NCBI GenBank assembly: GCA_965217565.1 | Contig: CBDCIS010000010.1 | Span: 186,001 to 250,000 of the forward strand | Source: CBDCIS01 sp965217565 | GTDB lineage: Bacteria > Chloroflexota > Dehalococcoidia > Lucifugimonadales > CATOSD01 | Reading direction: 5' to 3' | DNA length: 64,000 nucleotides | Shown here: positions 1 through 7,850 of the stretch, piece after piece | Numbering within the stretch: the stretch's first letter is position 1 | Layout of the letters: every line of letters begins with the position of its first letter | The notes under the pieces: model-generated | What the model was told of the DNA's origin: nothing | What the model saw: the letters and a program-made list of their open reading frames with translations, nothing else | The model's database searches: none | Position numbers and translations under genes: made by a program

Positions 1-235
1 CCAGGGCCGCGTCCATCATGCTATCGAGTTGCTCGAAGTCGCCAACGTCCGCGAGAATGGGAATCGCGCGCGCGCCGAGAGCCCTGACCTCACTGGCTAC
101 GGCCTCCGCTTCCTCCCGGTTGCTGCGGGCGTTGACGACAACGTCCGCGCCCCGCCGCGCGAGCTCCAGCGCGGTGGCGCGGCCAATGTTTCTGCCAGAG
201 CCGGTTACGAGCGCCACCTTGCCTTTCAGAGTCAC
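1..235 (-). CDS. Short-chain dehydrogenase/reductase (N-terminal part only)
   Basis: Only the first 78 codons lie inside the window; the gene leaves at the left edge. The chain opens with the NAD(P)-binding Rossmann segment VALVTGSGRNIGRA, the TGxxxGxG signature of short-chain dehydrogenases/reductases, followed by ARRGADVVVNAR and a DVGD turn typical of the family. The catalytic Tyr-Lys pair is beyond the edge, so the substrate cannot be judged. The start is a GTG with GGGAG about ten bases upstream; a nearby ATG is in another frame and stops after three codons. The gene lies downstream of a CoA-transferase and a crotonase on the same strand, so a 3-hydroxyacyl-CoA or ketoacyl reductase role is an inference from context. 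Confidence 0.85.
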   Translation of the reverse strand, partial: MTLKGKVALVTGSGRNIGRATALELARRGADVVVNARSNREEAEAVASEVRALGARAIPILADVGDFEQLDSMMDAAL

Positions 236-304
236 TTGCTCATCTCCCAACTGAAGGGCAGCCACAAGGGTTGCCCCTACGAACGACACGCAGGACGGCG
301 GAGA

Positions 305-1519
305 CTAGTCCGACGCCATGGCCGGCTCCTGGCTGCTTATCACCTGAGCGTCCTGAAGCCCTCGAATCTTGTCCTCGGTGTAGCCGAGAGTGTTCCTGAG
401 TATCTCCTCGTTGTGCTGGCCCGGCGTGGGCGCGGAGCCGACTACCATCGGCGTTCGGCTGAACTTTATCATCTTGCCGGACACCCACATCGTGCCGGCT
501 ACGGGGTCGGGCACTTCCATCAATATCTCGCGTTCGCGCAGGTGCGGCTCGTTAGCCGCCTGCACGACGTCGTTGACAGGGGCGCATGGTATGCTGAAGC
601 TGGAGAGGAAGTCCACGGCCTCTTTGGTGGCCCTTGCGCCAAACCACTCGCCAAGCTCGCGCTCCAACTCCTCCGTGTTCTCGCCGCGGTCGGCGCGGGT
701 GGCGAACCTGGGGTCGTCCAGCCACTGCGGCTTCTCGAGCGCCTCGCACAATCGACCCCACATGTGGTCGTTGGAGGCGGCGATGATGACGTAGCCGTCG
801 GTGGTCTTGTACATGCCGCCCAGCCCGCTGCCGTTGCCCCTGCGCTCAGAGACGATGCCGTCCCCGAGGTAGGCGGATATGGGAATCTCGTTCGTGGTGA
901 AGCCGGTGTCCGCCAGGCAAACGTCTATCGCCTGGCCCTCGCCCGAAATCTCGCGCTCCCTTAGCGCTGCCAACGCGCCGATTGTGGCGTGCAGGGCCGT
1001 AATCCGGTCAATCAGCGGGAAGGATGTCATCACCGGCGGGCCGTCCGGAAAGCCCGTGAGCGACGCCATGCCGCCCATCGCCTGACCGATGGGATCGAAC
1101 CCGACCCTGTCCTTGAGCGGCCCGTATTGGCCGTAGGCGGACACGTTTATCATGATTATCCTGGGGTTGAGCTTCTTCAATACATCGTAGCCGAGCCCCA
1201 TCACGTCGATTGTGCCGGGCCTGAAGTTCTGAAGCAGCACGTCCGACACCTTCACCAGGTCTCGGATCACCTCTTTGCCCTCCTCGGTGCGCAGGTTTAT
1301 GGAGAGGCTCTTCTTGCCGCTGTTGTACTGAACCCAGTACGCGCTCTGCCCCCTGACGGTTGGGCCGTTGGCGCGGCTCTCGTCGCCTCTGAGCGTCTCC
1401 ACCTTTATGACTTCCGCGCCCATTCGGGCGAACATCAGCGCGCACCTGGGGCCTGCCTGGTATCGTCCCAGGTCGAGCACGCGAATACCTTCGAGCGGGG
1501 TCTTTAGCGAGTTGGTCAT
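305..1519 (-). CDS. CaiB/BaiF (family III) CoA-transferase
   Basis: A 404-residue protein of the usual family III length. It begins LEGIRVLDLGRYQAGPRCA, continues with FARMGAEVIKVE and SLSINLRTEEGK, and carries GLGYDVLKKLNPRIIM, all hallmarks of the CaiB/BaiF fold. The Asp of the GQAIDVCLAD segment sits in the C-terminal half of the family's usual core. These enzymes move CoA between carboxylic acids through an enzyme-bound acyl anhydride on an Asp. The ATG is preceded by GGAGAT at good spacing, and the gap from the upstream crotonase gene is 5 bp, so the two are co-transcribed, probably from the promoter near 2320. The acid substrate cannot be read from sequence. Confidence 0.93.
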   Translation of the reverse strand: MTNSLKTPLEGIRVLDLGRYQAGPRCALMFARMGAEVIKVETLRGDESRANGPTVRGQSAYWVQYNSGKKSLSINLRTEEGKEVIRDLVKVSDVLLQNFRPGTIDVMGLGYDVLKKLNPRIIMINVSAYGQYGPLKDRVGFDPIGQAMGGMASLTGFPDGPPVMTSFPLIDRITALHATIGALAALREREISGEGQAIDVCLADTGFTTNEIPISAYLGDGIVSERRGNGSGLGGMYKTTDGYVIIAASNDHMWGRLCEALEKPQWLDDPRFATRADRGENTEELERELGEWFGARATKEAVDFLSSFSIPCAPVNDVVQAANEPHLREREILMEVPDPVAGTMWVSGKMIKFSRTPMVVGSAPTPGQHNEEILRNTLGYTEDKIRGLQDAQVISSQEPAMASD

Positions 1520-1524
1520 TGCTC

Positions 1525-2289
1525 TTATCTCCTACCCTTCCTGTCCAGGAACTCCTTGAATCCTTCTTCGACCGTCGTTGCGGTCAGCTTGGTCTCGCGG
1601 GCCGCCACCTCGTTGTCGTGCATTTGCCGCCAGCCCGCGCCGATGTTGTCCAGCATAAGATCCTTGATACCCTGCACCATCCTGGCGTCGTTCGCGGCTA
1701 TCAGCTTGGCAATCTCCATGGCCTTGGGCATCAACTCTTCGGACGGCACTAGATGATTGAGAAGGCCTATCTGGAACGCCTCCTCCGCCTCGACGACGCG
1801 CCCGGTGAACAGCAACTCCTTGGCCTTGGGCCAGCCCACCTGCAGCGGCAGCGTCCAGGTAGAGTTGACGCGCCCATAGGAGGCGGCGAGAAACCGAAAG
1901 CGCGTCCTCTCGCAGCCGACGCGGATGTCGAAGCTGGACGACATGAGCGCGCCGCCGCCGTAGGCGAGGCCGTTGAGCGCGCCAATGGTGGGCTTGACGC
2001 TCGCGGCGAGGTTCCAGGCAAAGGCGTAGCTGCCCGGATGCGTCGGTGGGGGATTCGGGTTGTCGGCGTTGCGGGCCATCTCGTGGATGTCGGCGCCGGC
2101 GGAGAAGGCGCGCTCTCCCATGCCGGTGAAGATGACCGCCTTGACCTCGGGGTCGGCGTCCATGTCCAGCACCGCGTCGTTCACCTCGCGGAACAGGTCC
2201 CTACTGAGCGCGTTAAGCACCTCCGGACGGTTCAGGGTGACAATACCCACACCCTCTCGCTTCTCCACAATGATGTTCTGGTAACCCAA
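1525..2289 (-). CDS. Enoyl-CoA hydratase/isomerase (crotonase) family protein
   Basis: A 254-residue crotonase-fold protein. Typical segments are VGIVTLNRPEVLNALS, FTGMGERAFSAGADI (oxyanion-hole region) and LNGLAYGGGALM. I place the start at a TTG because it gives the family's normal length and has GGAGA six bases upstream; the open frame extends further upstream but that part does not resemble crotonases and crosses the promoter. The position usually occupied by the first catalytic Glu, in an FPE motif, reads FLAASYGRV here, so hydratase activity is doubtful; isomerase, lyase or thioesterase chemistry of the same fold is equally possible. It is the first gene of an operon with the CoA-transferase. 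Confidence 0.9.
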   Translation of the reverse strand: MGYQNIIVEKREGVGIVTLNRPEVLNALSRDLFREVNDAVLDMDADPEVKAVIFTGMGERAFSAGADIHEMARNADNPNPPPTHPGSYAFAWNLAASVKPTIGALNGLAYGGGALMSSSFDIRVGCERTRFRFLAASYGRVNSTWTLPLQVGWPKAKELLFTGRVVEAEEAFQIGLLNHLVPSEELMPKAMEIAKLIAANDARMVQGIKDLMLDNIGAGWRQMHDNEVAARETKLTATTVEEGFKEFLDRKGRR

Positions 2290-2319
2290 CGCATTTCTCC
2301 TGATAAGTTTGATGGCGTC

Positions 2320-2348
2320 ATTATAGGGTTGCCCAGAGGCATGGTCAA
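2320..2348 (-). promoter_or_regulatory. Sigma70-type promoter for the crotonase/CoA-transferase operon
   Basis: On the minus strand TTGACC (2348-2343) and TATAAT (2325-2320) are separated by exactly 17 bases, a near-consensus housekeeping promoter 31 bp upstream of the chosen TTG start. A second TATAAT on the plus strand at 2419-2424 may serve the divergent ligase gene but has no clear -35 box. Confidence 0.7.
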
Positions 2349-2540
2349 GGAAAAGCGCGCCAGGCATCTGAGAGGCGTGGGGCGGGCCGCAGGTAGCGAC
2401 CGGCAGACGGCAATTGTGTATAATGGCAGCGAGATTCTCTAGCCAATCACCTGTGGCTGTTTGGGCGGCCACCCCAGGGACGGCGGTTGACGCCCCGGCC
2501 TTCAGACGGTTTACAACCCTAGCGCTCTTGGAGGATTAGA

Positions 2541-4301
2541 ATGACCACTTCGTCGTTTCCCACTATTCACAAGCCAGGTCGGGACGAGATGAGCGTCAAG
2601 CCCAACCTCGAATACGGCAGGATGCGAGCCGAGTTCGATTGGCAGGACATGTTCGGCGAACTCGATTGGCTTCCTGGCGGCTGGCTGAACAAGGCACACG
2701 AGGCTATCGACCGCCACGCCAACGGTCCTCGTCGGGACAAAGTCGCCATGATCTGGGAGGGGAAGAACGGCGAGCGGGAGACCTACACCTTCGGCGAGAT
2801 GAAGACGCTGACCAACAGGTTCGCCAACGTCATCAAGAGTCTGGGCATCGAAAAGGGCGACAGGGTCTTCCTCTTCATGGACAGGCTCCCGGAGACCTAC
2901 ATCGCCTTCTTCGGCATCCTCAAGGCCGGCGCCGTCGTCGGGCCGCTCTTCTCCGCGTTCGGCCCGGACCCCGTCAGAGACCGGCTCCAAGACAGCAGCG
3001 CGAAGGTGTTGGTCACGCAGCCCGAATTGCGTCGTCGGATCACTGGCATCATCCCCGAGCTGTTCGAGCTCCAGCACATCATCATCGTCAACAAGAACAA
3101 CCGCGACTCCGAGGGCAGGGACATGGCGGACCTGGATTGGGACGAGGAGATGGGCAAGGCCTCCTCGGACTTCGACACTGTCCAGACCAGCCAGTACGAC
3201 TACTCCGTCATGCACTACACGTCCGGCACGACAGGCAAGCCCAAGGGCGCGGTGCATCGACACCAGGCCGTCGTGCAGCAGTACGCTACCGGCAAGTGGG
3301 CGCTCGACCTGCACGAGGACGACGTTTACTGGTGCACGGCTGACCCCGGTTGGGTTACGGGAACCTCCTATGGGATGCTCGCCCCCTGGACCAATGGCCT
3401 GACCCAGTTAATCTACGAGGGCGGCTTCAGGGCGAGCGCGTGGTACGAGATGCTCCAGAAGCACAAGGTGACGGTCTGGTACACAGCGCCAACCGCCATC
3501 CGGATGCTGATGAAGGCGGGCGACGACCTGCCCAAGCGGTACGACCTGTCCAATCTCAGGTACGCTTGCAGCGTCGGCGAGCCGCTGAACCCCGAAGCCG
3601 TGGTCTGGGGCGAGAAGGCCATTGGGATGCCCTTCCACGACAACTGGTGGCAGACGGAGACGGGCGCGATACTGGTCGCCAACTACCCGGAGATGGACAT
3701 ACGCCCAGGCTCCATGGGCCGCCCGATTCCCGGCGTCGAGGTGGGCGTCGTCGATGAGGACTTCAACCCCGTTCCGCCAGGCGTGGACGGCAGCCTCGTC
3801 GTGCGCCCCGGCTGGCCCTCGATGTTCCACACCTACTGGAACAACTCGGAGATGTACAACTCCCGCTTCCGCAAGGGCTGGTACGTCACCGGAGACAGCG
3901 CGCGAATAGACGAGGACGGCTATTTCTGGTTCGTGGGCCGGACGGACGACGTTATCAACACGGCGGGCCACCTGGTCGGCCCATTCGAGGTGGAGAGCGC
4001 GCTAATCGAGCATCCCGCGGTGGCCGAAGCGGGCGTCATCGGCAAGCCCGATCCGATAGCGATGGAGATAGTCAAGGCGTTCGTCGCGCTCAAGGACGGC
4101 TACGAACCCACCACCCAGCTTCGCAACGAGCTAACGCGCTTCAGCCGCCAGAAGCTGTCCGCCGGAGTCGCGCCACGTGAGATAGAGTTCGTGCCCTCGC
4201 TGCCCAAGACCCGCAGCGGCAAGATAATGCGCCGCCTGCTGAAGGCGCGCGAGCTCGGCCTGCCGGAGGGCGACACCAGCACGCTGGAGGAAGAGGAGTA
4301 G
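2541..4301 (+). CDS. acsA: Acetate--CoA ligase-like AMP-forming acyl-CoA synthetase
   Basis: A 586-residue ANL-superfamily adenylating enzyme. The ATP-binding loop YTSGTTGKPKG lies near residue 230, the aromatic-acid-side motif DNWWQTETG near 365, and the hinge GDSARIDEDGYFWFVGR near 450. The C-terminal TRSGKIMRR supplies the catalytic Lys that can be acetylated in this family. The stretch NTAGHLVGPFEVES matches the Bacillus AcsA type rather than proteobacterial Acs. It activates a short-chain acid, probably acetate or propionate, to the CoA thioester with release of AMP and pyrophosphate. GGAGG precedes the ATG by 6 bases. It is transcribed away from the crotonase operon; the DNA methyltransferase follows after 19 bp. 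Acetate as substrate is inferred from similarity. Confidence 0.9.
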   Translation: MTTSSFPTIHKPGRDEMSVKPNLEYGRMRAEFDWQDMFGELDWLPGGWLNKAHEAIDRHANGPRRDKVAMIWEGKNGERETYTFGEMKTLTNRFANVIKSLGIEKGDRVFLFMDRLPETYIAFFGILKAGAVVGPLFSAFGPDPVRDRLQDSSAKVLVTQPELRRRITGIIPELFELQHIIIVNKNNRDSEGRDMADLDWDEEMGKASSDFDTVQTSQYDYSVMHYTSGTTGKPKGAVHRHQAVVQQYATGKWALDLHEDDVYWCTADPGWVTGTSYGMLAPWTNGLTQLIYEGGFRASAWYEMLQKHKVTVWYTAPTAIRMLMKAGDDLPKRYDLSNLRYACSVGEPLNPEAVVWGEKAIGMPFHDNWWQTETGAILVANYPEMDIRPGSMGRPIPGVEVGVVDEDFNPVPPGVDGSLVVRPGWPSMFHTYWNNSEMYNSRFRKGWYVTGDSARIDEDGYFWFVGRTDDVINTAGHLVGPFEVESALIEHPAVAEAGVIGKPDPIAMEIVKAFVALKDGYEPTTQLRNELTRFSRQKLSAGVAPREIEFVPSLPKTRSGKIMRRLLKARELGLPEGDTSTLEEEE

Positions 4302-4320
4302 GCAAACAAAGAGGCCTGAC

Positions 4321-5499
4321 GTGAGTGACACAGGCGTTCCGCGCCATGAGCGGAATGGGGCGATGCGGCATCTATTCTATGCTGGCGACAACCTCGACGG
4401 GCTGCGCCAACTTGACAGGCTGGGCGTCAGCGTCGATCTGGTGTACATAGACCCGCCTTTCGCCACCAACAACGACTTCCTCGTCGATACCGACCGCGCA
4501 AACGCCGTCAGCGCCTCCGGCCGGCTGGCCTATTCGGACACTACGCGCGGCGACGACTACCTCGACGATCTGCGGCTTCGCCTGGGAGCCATTCGCGACG
4601 TCATGTCTCCGACAGGGTCGATCTACGTCCACATCGACACCAACATGGAGCATCACGTGCGCCTGCTGATGGACGATGTATTCGGCGCGCGGAACTTTCG
4701 CAACAGCATCACACGAATCAAGTGCAACCCGAAGAACTTCGATCGCTACTCTTACGGCAACATCAAGGACACCATCCTGTTCTACTCGGTGTCACCGCAG
4801 CGTATTACCTGGAATCCTCAGAAAACGCCGCTCACGGAAAGTGATCTGAAATCGCTCTACCCGCGCATCGACGTACAGGGCCGCCGTTACACCACCTCGC
4901 CACTACATGCCCCTGGCGTGACAACCAACGGACCTACCGGCCAGCCGTGGCGAGGCGTTCCTCCGCCACGTGGCAGACACTGGCGCTCTCCTCCCGAGAA
5001 GCTGGACGAGTTGGACGCCGTGGGCCTCATCGAGTGGAGTTCGACCAACAACCCGCGCAAGATAATCTACGCGGACGAGGCGCGTGGCAAAATGCCCCAG
5101 GACGTCTGGGAATACAAAGACCCTCAACGAACGCTCTATCCAACGCAGAAGAACGCGAACATGCTGCGGCGAATCATCCTGACATCGTCGAACCACGGCG
5201 ACACTGTTCTGGATTGCTACGCAGGCAGCGGAAGCGCTCTTCTCCAGGCAGCACGATTGGGGCGACACTTCATCGGGATGGACAACTCACCGGAAGCGGA
5301 GCGGGCCATTCACAAACAGCTACAAGACAAGGGATACCTTCACGAGCTGGAGCAAGGCTTTAGCGTGTTCCGAGAACCATCAGACGCCGATGGCAGGGGC
5401 GATGTCCACGCCGCGGAGTTTTGTAGCGAGCATAAACGCGCTTCCTCCGATTTTGGAGGAACTGACGTCCGACGCTTACCGACCATAATCGCGGTTTGA
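4321..5499 (+). CDS. Beta-class DNA N6-adenine/N4-cytosine methyltransferase, orphan
   Basis: A 392-residue SAM-dependent DNA methyltransferase. The catalytic motif IV, YIDPPF, comes early (about residue 42) and the SAM-binding motif I, VLDCYAGSGSALLQAA, comes late (about residue 300). That order, with the target recognition region between them, defines the beta class. The likely product is N6-methyladenine. The GTG start has AGAGG upstream; an in-frame ATG at 4363 is an alternative that only trims the poorly conserved first 14 residues. No restriction endonuclease gene is adjacent, so it is either an orphan regulatory methyltransferase or the remnant of a restriction-modification pair. The last 45 residues after SVFREPSD are low in family likeness and may be acquired tail. 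Confidence 0.88.
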   Translation: MSDTGVPRHERNGAMRHLFYAGDNLDGLRQLDRLGVSVDLVYIDPPFATNNDFLVDTDRANAVSASGRLAYSDTTRGDDYLDDLRLRLGAIRDVMSPTGSIYVHIDTNMEHHVRLLMDDVFGARNFRNSITRIKCNPKNFDRYSYGNIKDTILFYSVSPQRITWNPQKTPLTESDLKSLYPRIDVQGRRYTTSPLHAPGVTTNGPTGQPWRGVPPPRGRHWRSPPEKLDELDAVGLIEWSSTNNPRKIIYADEARGKMPQDVWEYKDPQRTLYPTQKNANMLRRIILTSSNHGDTVLDCYAGSGSALLQAARLGRHFIGMDNSPEAERAIHKQLQDKGYLHELEQGFSVFREPSDADGRGDVHAAEFCSEHKRASSDFGGTDVRRLPTIIAV

Positions 5500-5527
5500 T
5501 GCCTGGTCGCTCTGCTCACATCCCACA

Positions 5528-5746
5528 TCACGCCGACTGATAGATGGCCGGTCGGTAGCGTGGTGGGGGCACCGGTTTGCCTTCTTCCTTTGCGACTTCG
5601 ATCCACAGAGTCATCGCCTTTCGCACCTATGCAAGTGCCTCCTCCGGGCTGTCGCCAAACGCCGAGCAGTACCGCAGGTCGGGAATGTCTGCCACGTAGC
5701 ATTCATCCTCGTCGCTGTAGAAGACGTTGATATGGTAGTCCTTGAT
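5528..5746 (-). pseudogene. HicB-type antitoxin relic with internal amber codon
   Basis: Read on the minus strand, this frame gives KDYHINVFYSDEDECYVADI, then PDLRYCSAFGDSPEEALA, an in-frame TAG at 5629-5627, and VRKAMTLWIEVAKEEGKPVP followed by PPRYRPAIYQSA and a stop. The pattern of a beta-strand with acidic turn, a D-x-P-x-L segment, EEAL and an amphipathic helix is the HicB partial RNase H fold. No ATG, GTG or TTG start is visible in frame at the 5' end, where the frame opens next to the hydrolase stop codon, and no hicA gene is adjacent. I read it as a decayed antitoxin with a nonsense codon. A sequencing error at the TAG would still leave it without a normal start. Confidence 0.7.
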
Positions 5747-5783
5747 ATCGTCGGCGCTTTGACTCGCCGCAGCCTCAGCCGGT

Positions 5784-7535
5784 TCACCCCCGCGGCACTA
5801 TTGGCAGCGTTATGTGGGAGGGCCGCTCCGACGTGTGGTAGATGGACTGCAACGCCGACACGAAGTCGGTGTCGGAGCCTATCTGCTCGCCGGTGTTGGT
5901 GTTGCGGTCGAAGCGAGGGAAGTTGCTGCTAGAGATCTCCACGCGAATCCGGTGGCCCTTCTTGAACAGGTTGCTGGTCGCCCACAGGTCAATGGTGTAC
6001 TCGTAGATCTCGTCGGGCAGCAGGAAGCTTGCGGGTTCCGACGGATTTCTGTACCTGGCACGTATGATGCCGTCGGTCAGGTTTCTGGCATAGCCGTTCG
6101 GGGCCACGTCAACCAGCTTGGCGGTGAAGTCGGTGTCTCGCGCCGAACTGGAGGCGTAGAGCGTCACGCTTACCGGGCCTGTCGCTTCAGTGTCGCGCTC
6201 CAGAGGCGGCGTGGAGTAAACCAGCACGTCCGGCCTCGCCTCGACCTCCCTCTGGTCGTAGGCGCCGGAGGCCATGAACGCGGGGTCGCAGCACAGCCCG
6301 CCGCCGCGGGTTGGCGCGGGATTGAGGGGATTATAGACGAAAACGTCGGGCGGCTCGCTGCTCGTGGTGTCCAGGCTCAGCGAACCGTCGCCGTTGAGAG
6401 TGTTTGCCTTGCCCTTACTCCGCAGGTAGTACCTGGTTTCGACCGCCCGGTCCAGGGGCCACTCATCCTCGTATCTCCACACGTTTTCGCCCATGACGAA
6501 GACGCGCACGGGCTTCTTCTCCGCGAAGCCGTTGTCTTCGCCCTTGAGCCAGTAGTCGTAATGCGCCAGAATCTGGCCTGAGAGGTCCATCGCGGCGGCA
6601 GCCGAGCGGGTGCCGAAGTTGTACTCTCCAGACACGCTGGCCGGAGAACCGCCGTGAATCCAGGGGCCGATGACCAGCTTCTGGCCGCGCCGCGCGTCCT
6701 CCGTCGCGCCCATTGCGCGCATCCTCGTGAAGTTGCGTATGGTGCCGCCGAGGAAGATGTCATACCAGCCGCCAAAGTTGAACGCGGGAACGGTTATGTC
6801 CGCGTGAGACTCCTCTATCGACACCTTCTTCCAGTAGTCGTCATACTCCGGATGAGACAGCCAGTCGTAGTAGTATGGGGCCAGGTCTCCCTTGAGGTCG
6901 GGCAGGTCCTGCATCGGGAGGTGGTAATAGCCTGACGTCAGGTTGTCCTTTGCCTCGATTACGCCGTCCAACCGCTCCTCTGGCAGGAACAGCCTCTTGG
7001 AGAGATTGGCCCAATTGGCCGAGGCCAGACTGCCAATCGCCCAGGAGAGATTGAAGCCCAACTCGAACGCTCCGCCTTGCCATGCCCATCCCTCCTGGTA
7101 GTTGGACGCGGTGACGCCTGGCGCGATGGCCACCAGCGAGGGTGGCTTGGACTTGGCCGCCAGCCACTGAGTCGCGCCTACGTAGGAGACGCCGTACATC
7201 CCGATCTTGCCGCTGCACCAGGGCTGGCCGGCGAGCCACTCCACCGAGTCGTAGCCGTCGTCGATCTCGTTGACGAAGGTGTAGAACTCCCCACCAGAGC
7301 TGTAGCGTCCGCGAACGTCCTGAATCGCCACCGCAAAGCCGCGAGAGGCCGCCGTGACTGCGTCGAGGGTACCGCCCCTGCTTCCGGTGGAACTCTTGTC
7401 GTAAGGTGTGCGCTGGAGCAGGCCGGGAAACGCACCGGCCGCGTCGGGTCTGAAAACGTCAACATACGTGATAGTGCCGTCCCTGAGCATCAGGGGAATG
7501 TTGGAATCGAACTTTACCGAATATGACTCGGCCAT
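5784..7535 (-). CDS. CocE/NonD family alpha/beta hydrolase (X-Pro dipeptidyl-peptidase-like)
   Basis: A 583-residue serine hydrolase. After an N-terminal strand region with LRDGTITYVDVFRPD, the RTPYDKSS and VAIQDVRGRYSSGGEF segments are characteristic of the CocE/PepX group. The nucleophile elbow GMYGVSYVGATQW carries the GxSYxG Ser at about residue 126. The C-terminal third has the jelly-roll domain, including the VSVTLYASSSARDTDFTAKL segment and the closing FPRFDRNTNTG motif. Family members cleave acyl bonds in esters, amides or dipeptides; which one is not visible. There is no signal peptide, so it should be cytoplasmic. The gene stands alone, with the HicB relic downstream and the tRNA region upstream. 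Confidence 0.92.
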   Translation of the reverse strand: MAESYSVKFDSNIPLMLRDGTITYVDVFRPDAAGAFPGLLQRTPYDKSSTGSRGGTLDAVTAASRGFAVAIQDVRGRYSSGGEFYTFVNEIDDGYDSVEWLAGQPWCSGKIGMYGVSYVGATQWLAAKSKPPSLVAIAPGVTASNYQEGWAWQGGAFELGFNLSWAIGSLASANWANLSKRLFLPEERLDGVIEAKDNLTSGYYHLPMQDLPDLKGDLAPYYYDWLSHPEYDDYWKKVSIEESHADITVPAFNFGGWYDIFLGGTIRNFTRMRAMGATEDARRGQKLVIGPWIHGGSPASVSGEYNFGTRSAAAAMDLSGQILAHYDYWLKGEDNGFAEKKPVRVFVMGENVWRYEDEWPLDRAVETRYYLRSKGKANTLNGDGSLSLDTTSSEPPDVFVYNPLNPAPTRGGGLCCDPAFMASGAYDQREVEARPDVLVYSTPPLERDTEATGPVSVTLYASSSARDTDFTAKLVDVAPNGYARNLTDGIIRARYRNPSEPASFLLPDEIYEYTIDLWATSNLFKKGHRIRVEISSSNFPRFDRNTNTGEQIGSDTDFVSALQSIYHTSERPSHITLPIVPRG

Positions 7536-7677
7536 TGGTCAGCCCTCCGAACCGTTCAGTTTGGAATCAGCGTTTTCGTCCTTAAGTAGGGGTGAATGTA
7601 GCATATCGCTCAAGTGGTAGCAACCCTTGATACATGGATTGAGGCCCTGCCCAATCGTCAACCGCGCTGGCTGGAAA

Positions 7678-7708
7678 TTGTACAGAACAGAACGGGGCGT
7701 TGTACAAT
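7678..7708 (+). promoter_or_regulatory. Possible promoter of tRNA-Thr
   Basis: TTGTAC at 7678-7683 and TACAAT at 7703-7708 are separated by 19 bases, and the tRNA begins 18 bases after the -10 box. The spacing is at the long limit, so this is a weak call supported mainly by position. Confidence 0.35.
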
Positions 7709-7725
7709 ATGGGCAGCGCTTGCTT

Positions 7726-7801
7726 GCCAACGTAGCTCAGTCGGTAGAGCAGCGGTTTCGTAAACCGCAGGTCGGTGGTTCGAGTCCACTCGTTGGCTCC
7801 A
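7726..7801 (+). tRNA. tRNA-Thr (anticodon CGT)
   Basis: A full cloverleaf can be drawn. Acceptor arms GCCAACG and CGTTGGC pair over seven bases; the D arm is GCTC/GAGC; the anticodon arm is GCGGT-TTCGTAA-ACCGC, giving anticodon CGT that reads the threonine codon ACG; the T arm is GGTGG-TTCGAGT-CCACT with one G-T pair. The discriminator is T and the terminal CCA is encoded in the DNA (7799-7801). The gene stands between the divergently oriented hydrolase and the 3' end of the MFS gene. Confidence 0.96.
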
Positions 7802-7850
7802 ACAGTGCCCTTCCCCCTGCCCGACCGCGTCATCGTGGATTGCCGTTCGG

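Noticed and set aside
29..964. Long plus-strand frame opposite the CoA-transferase
   Set aside because: Antisense shadow with no family signature; the minus-strand gene is unmistakable.
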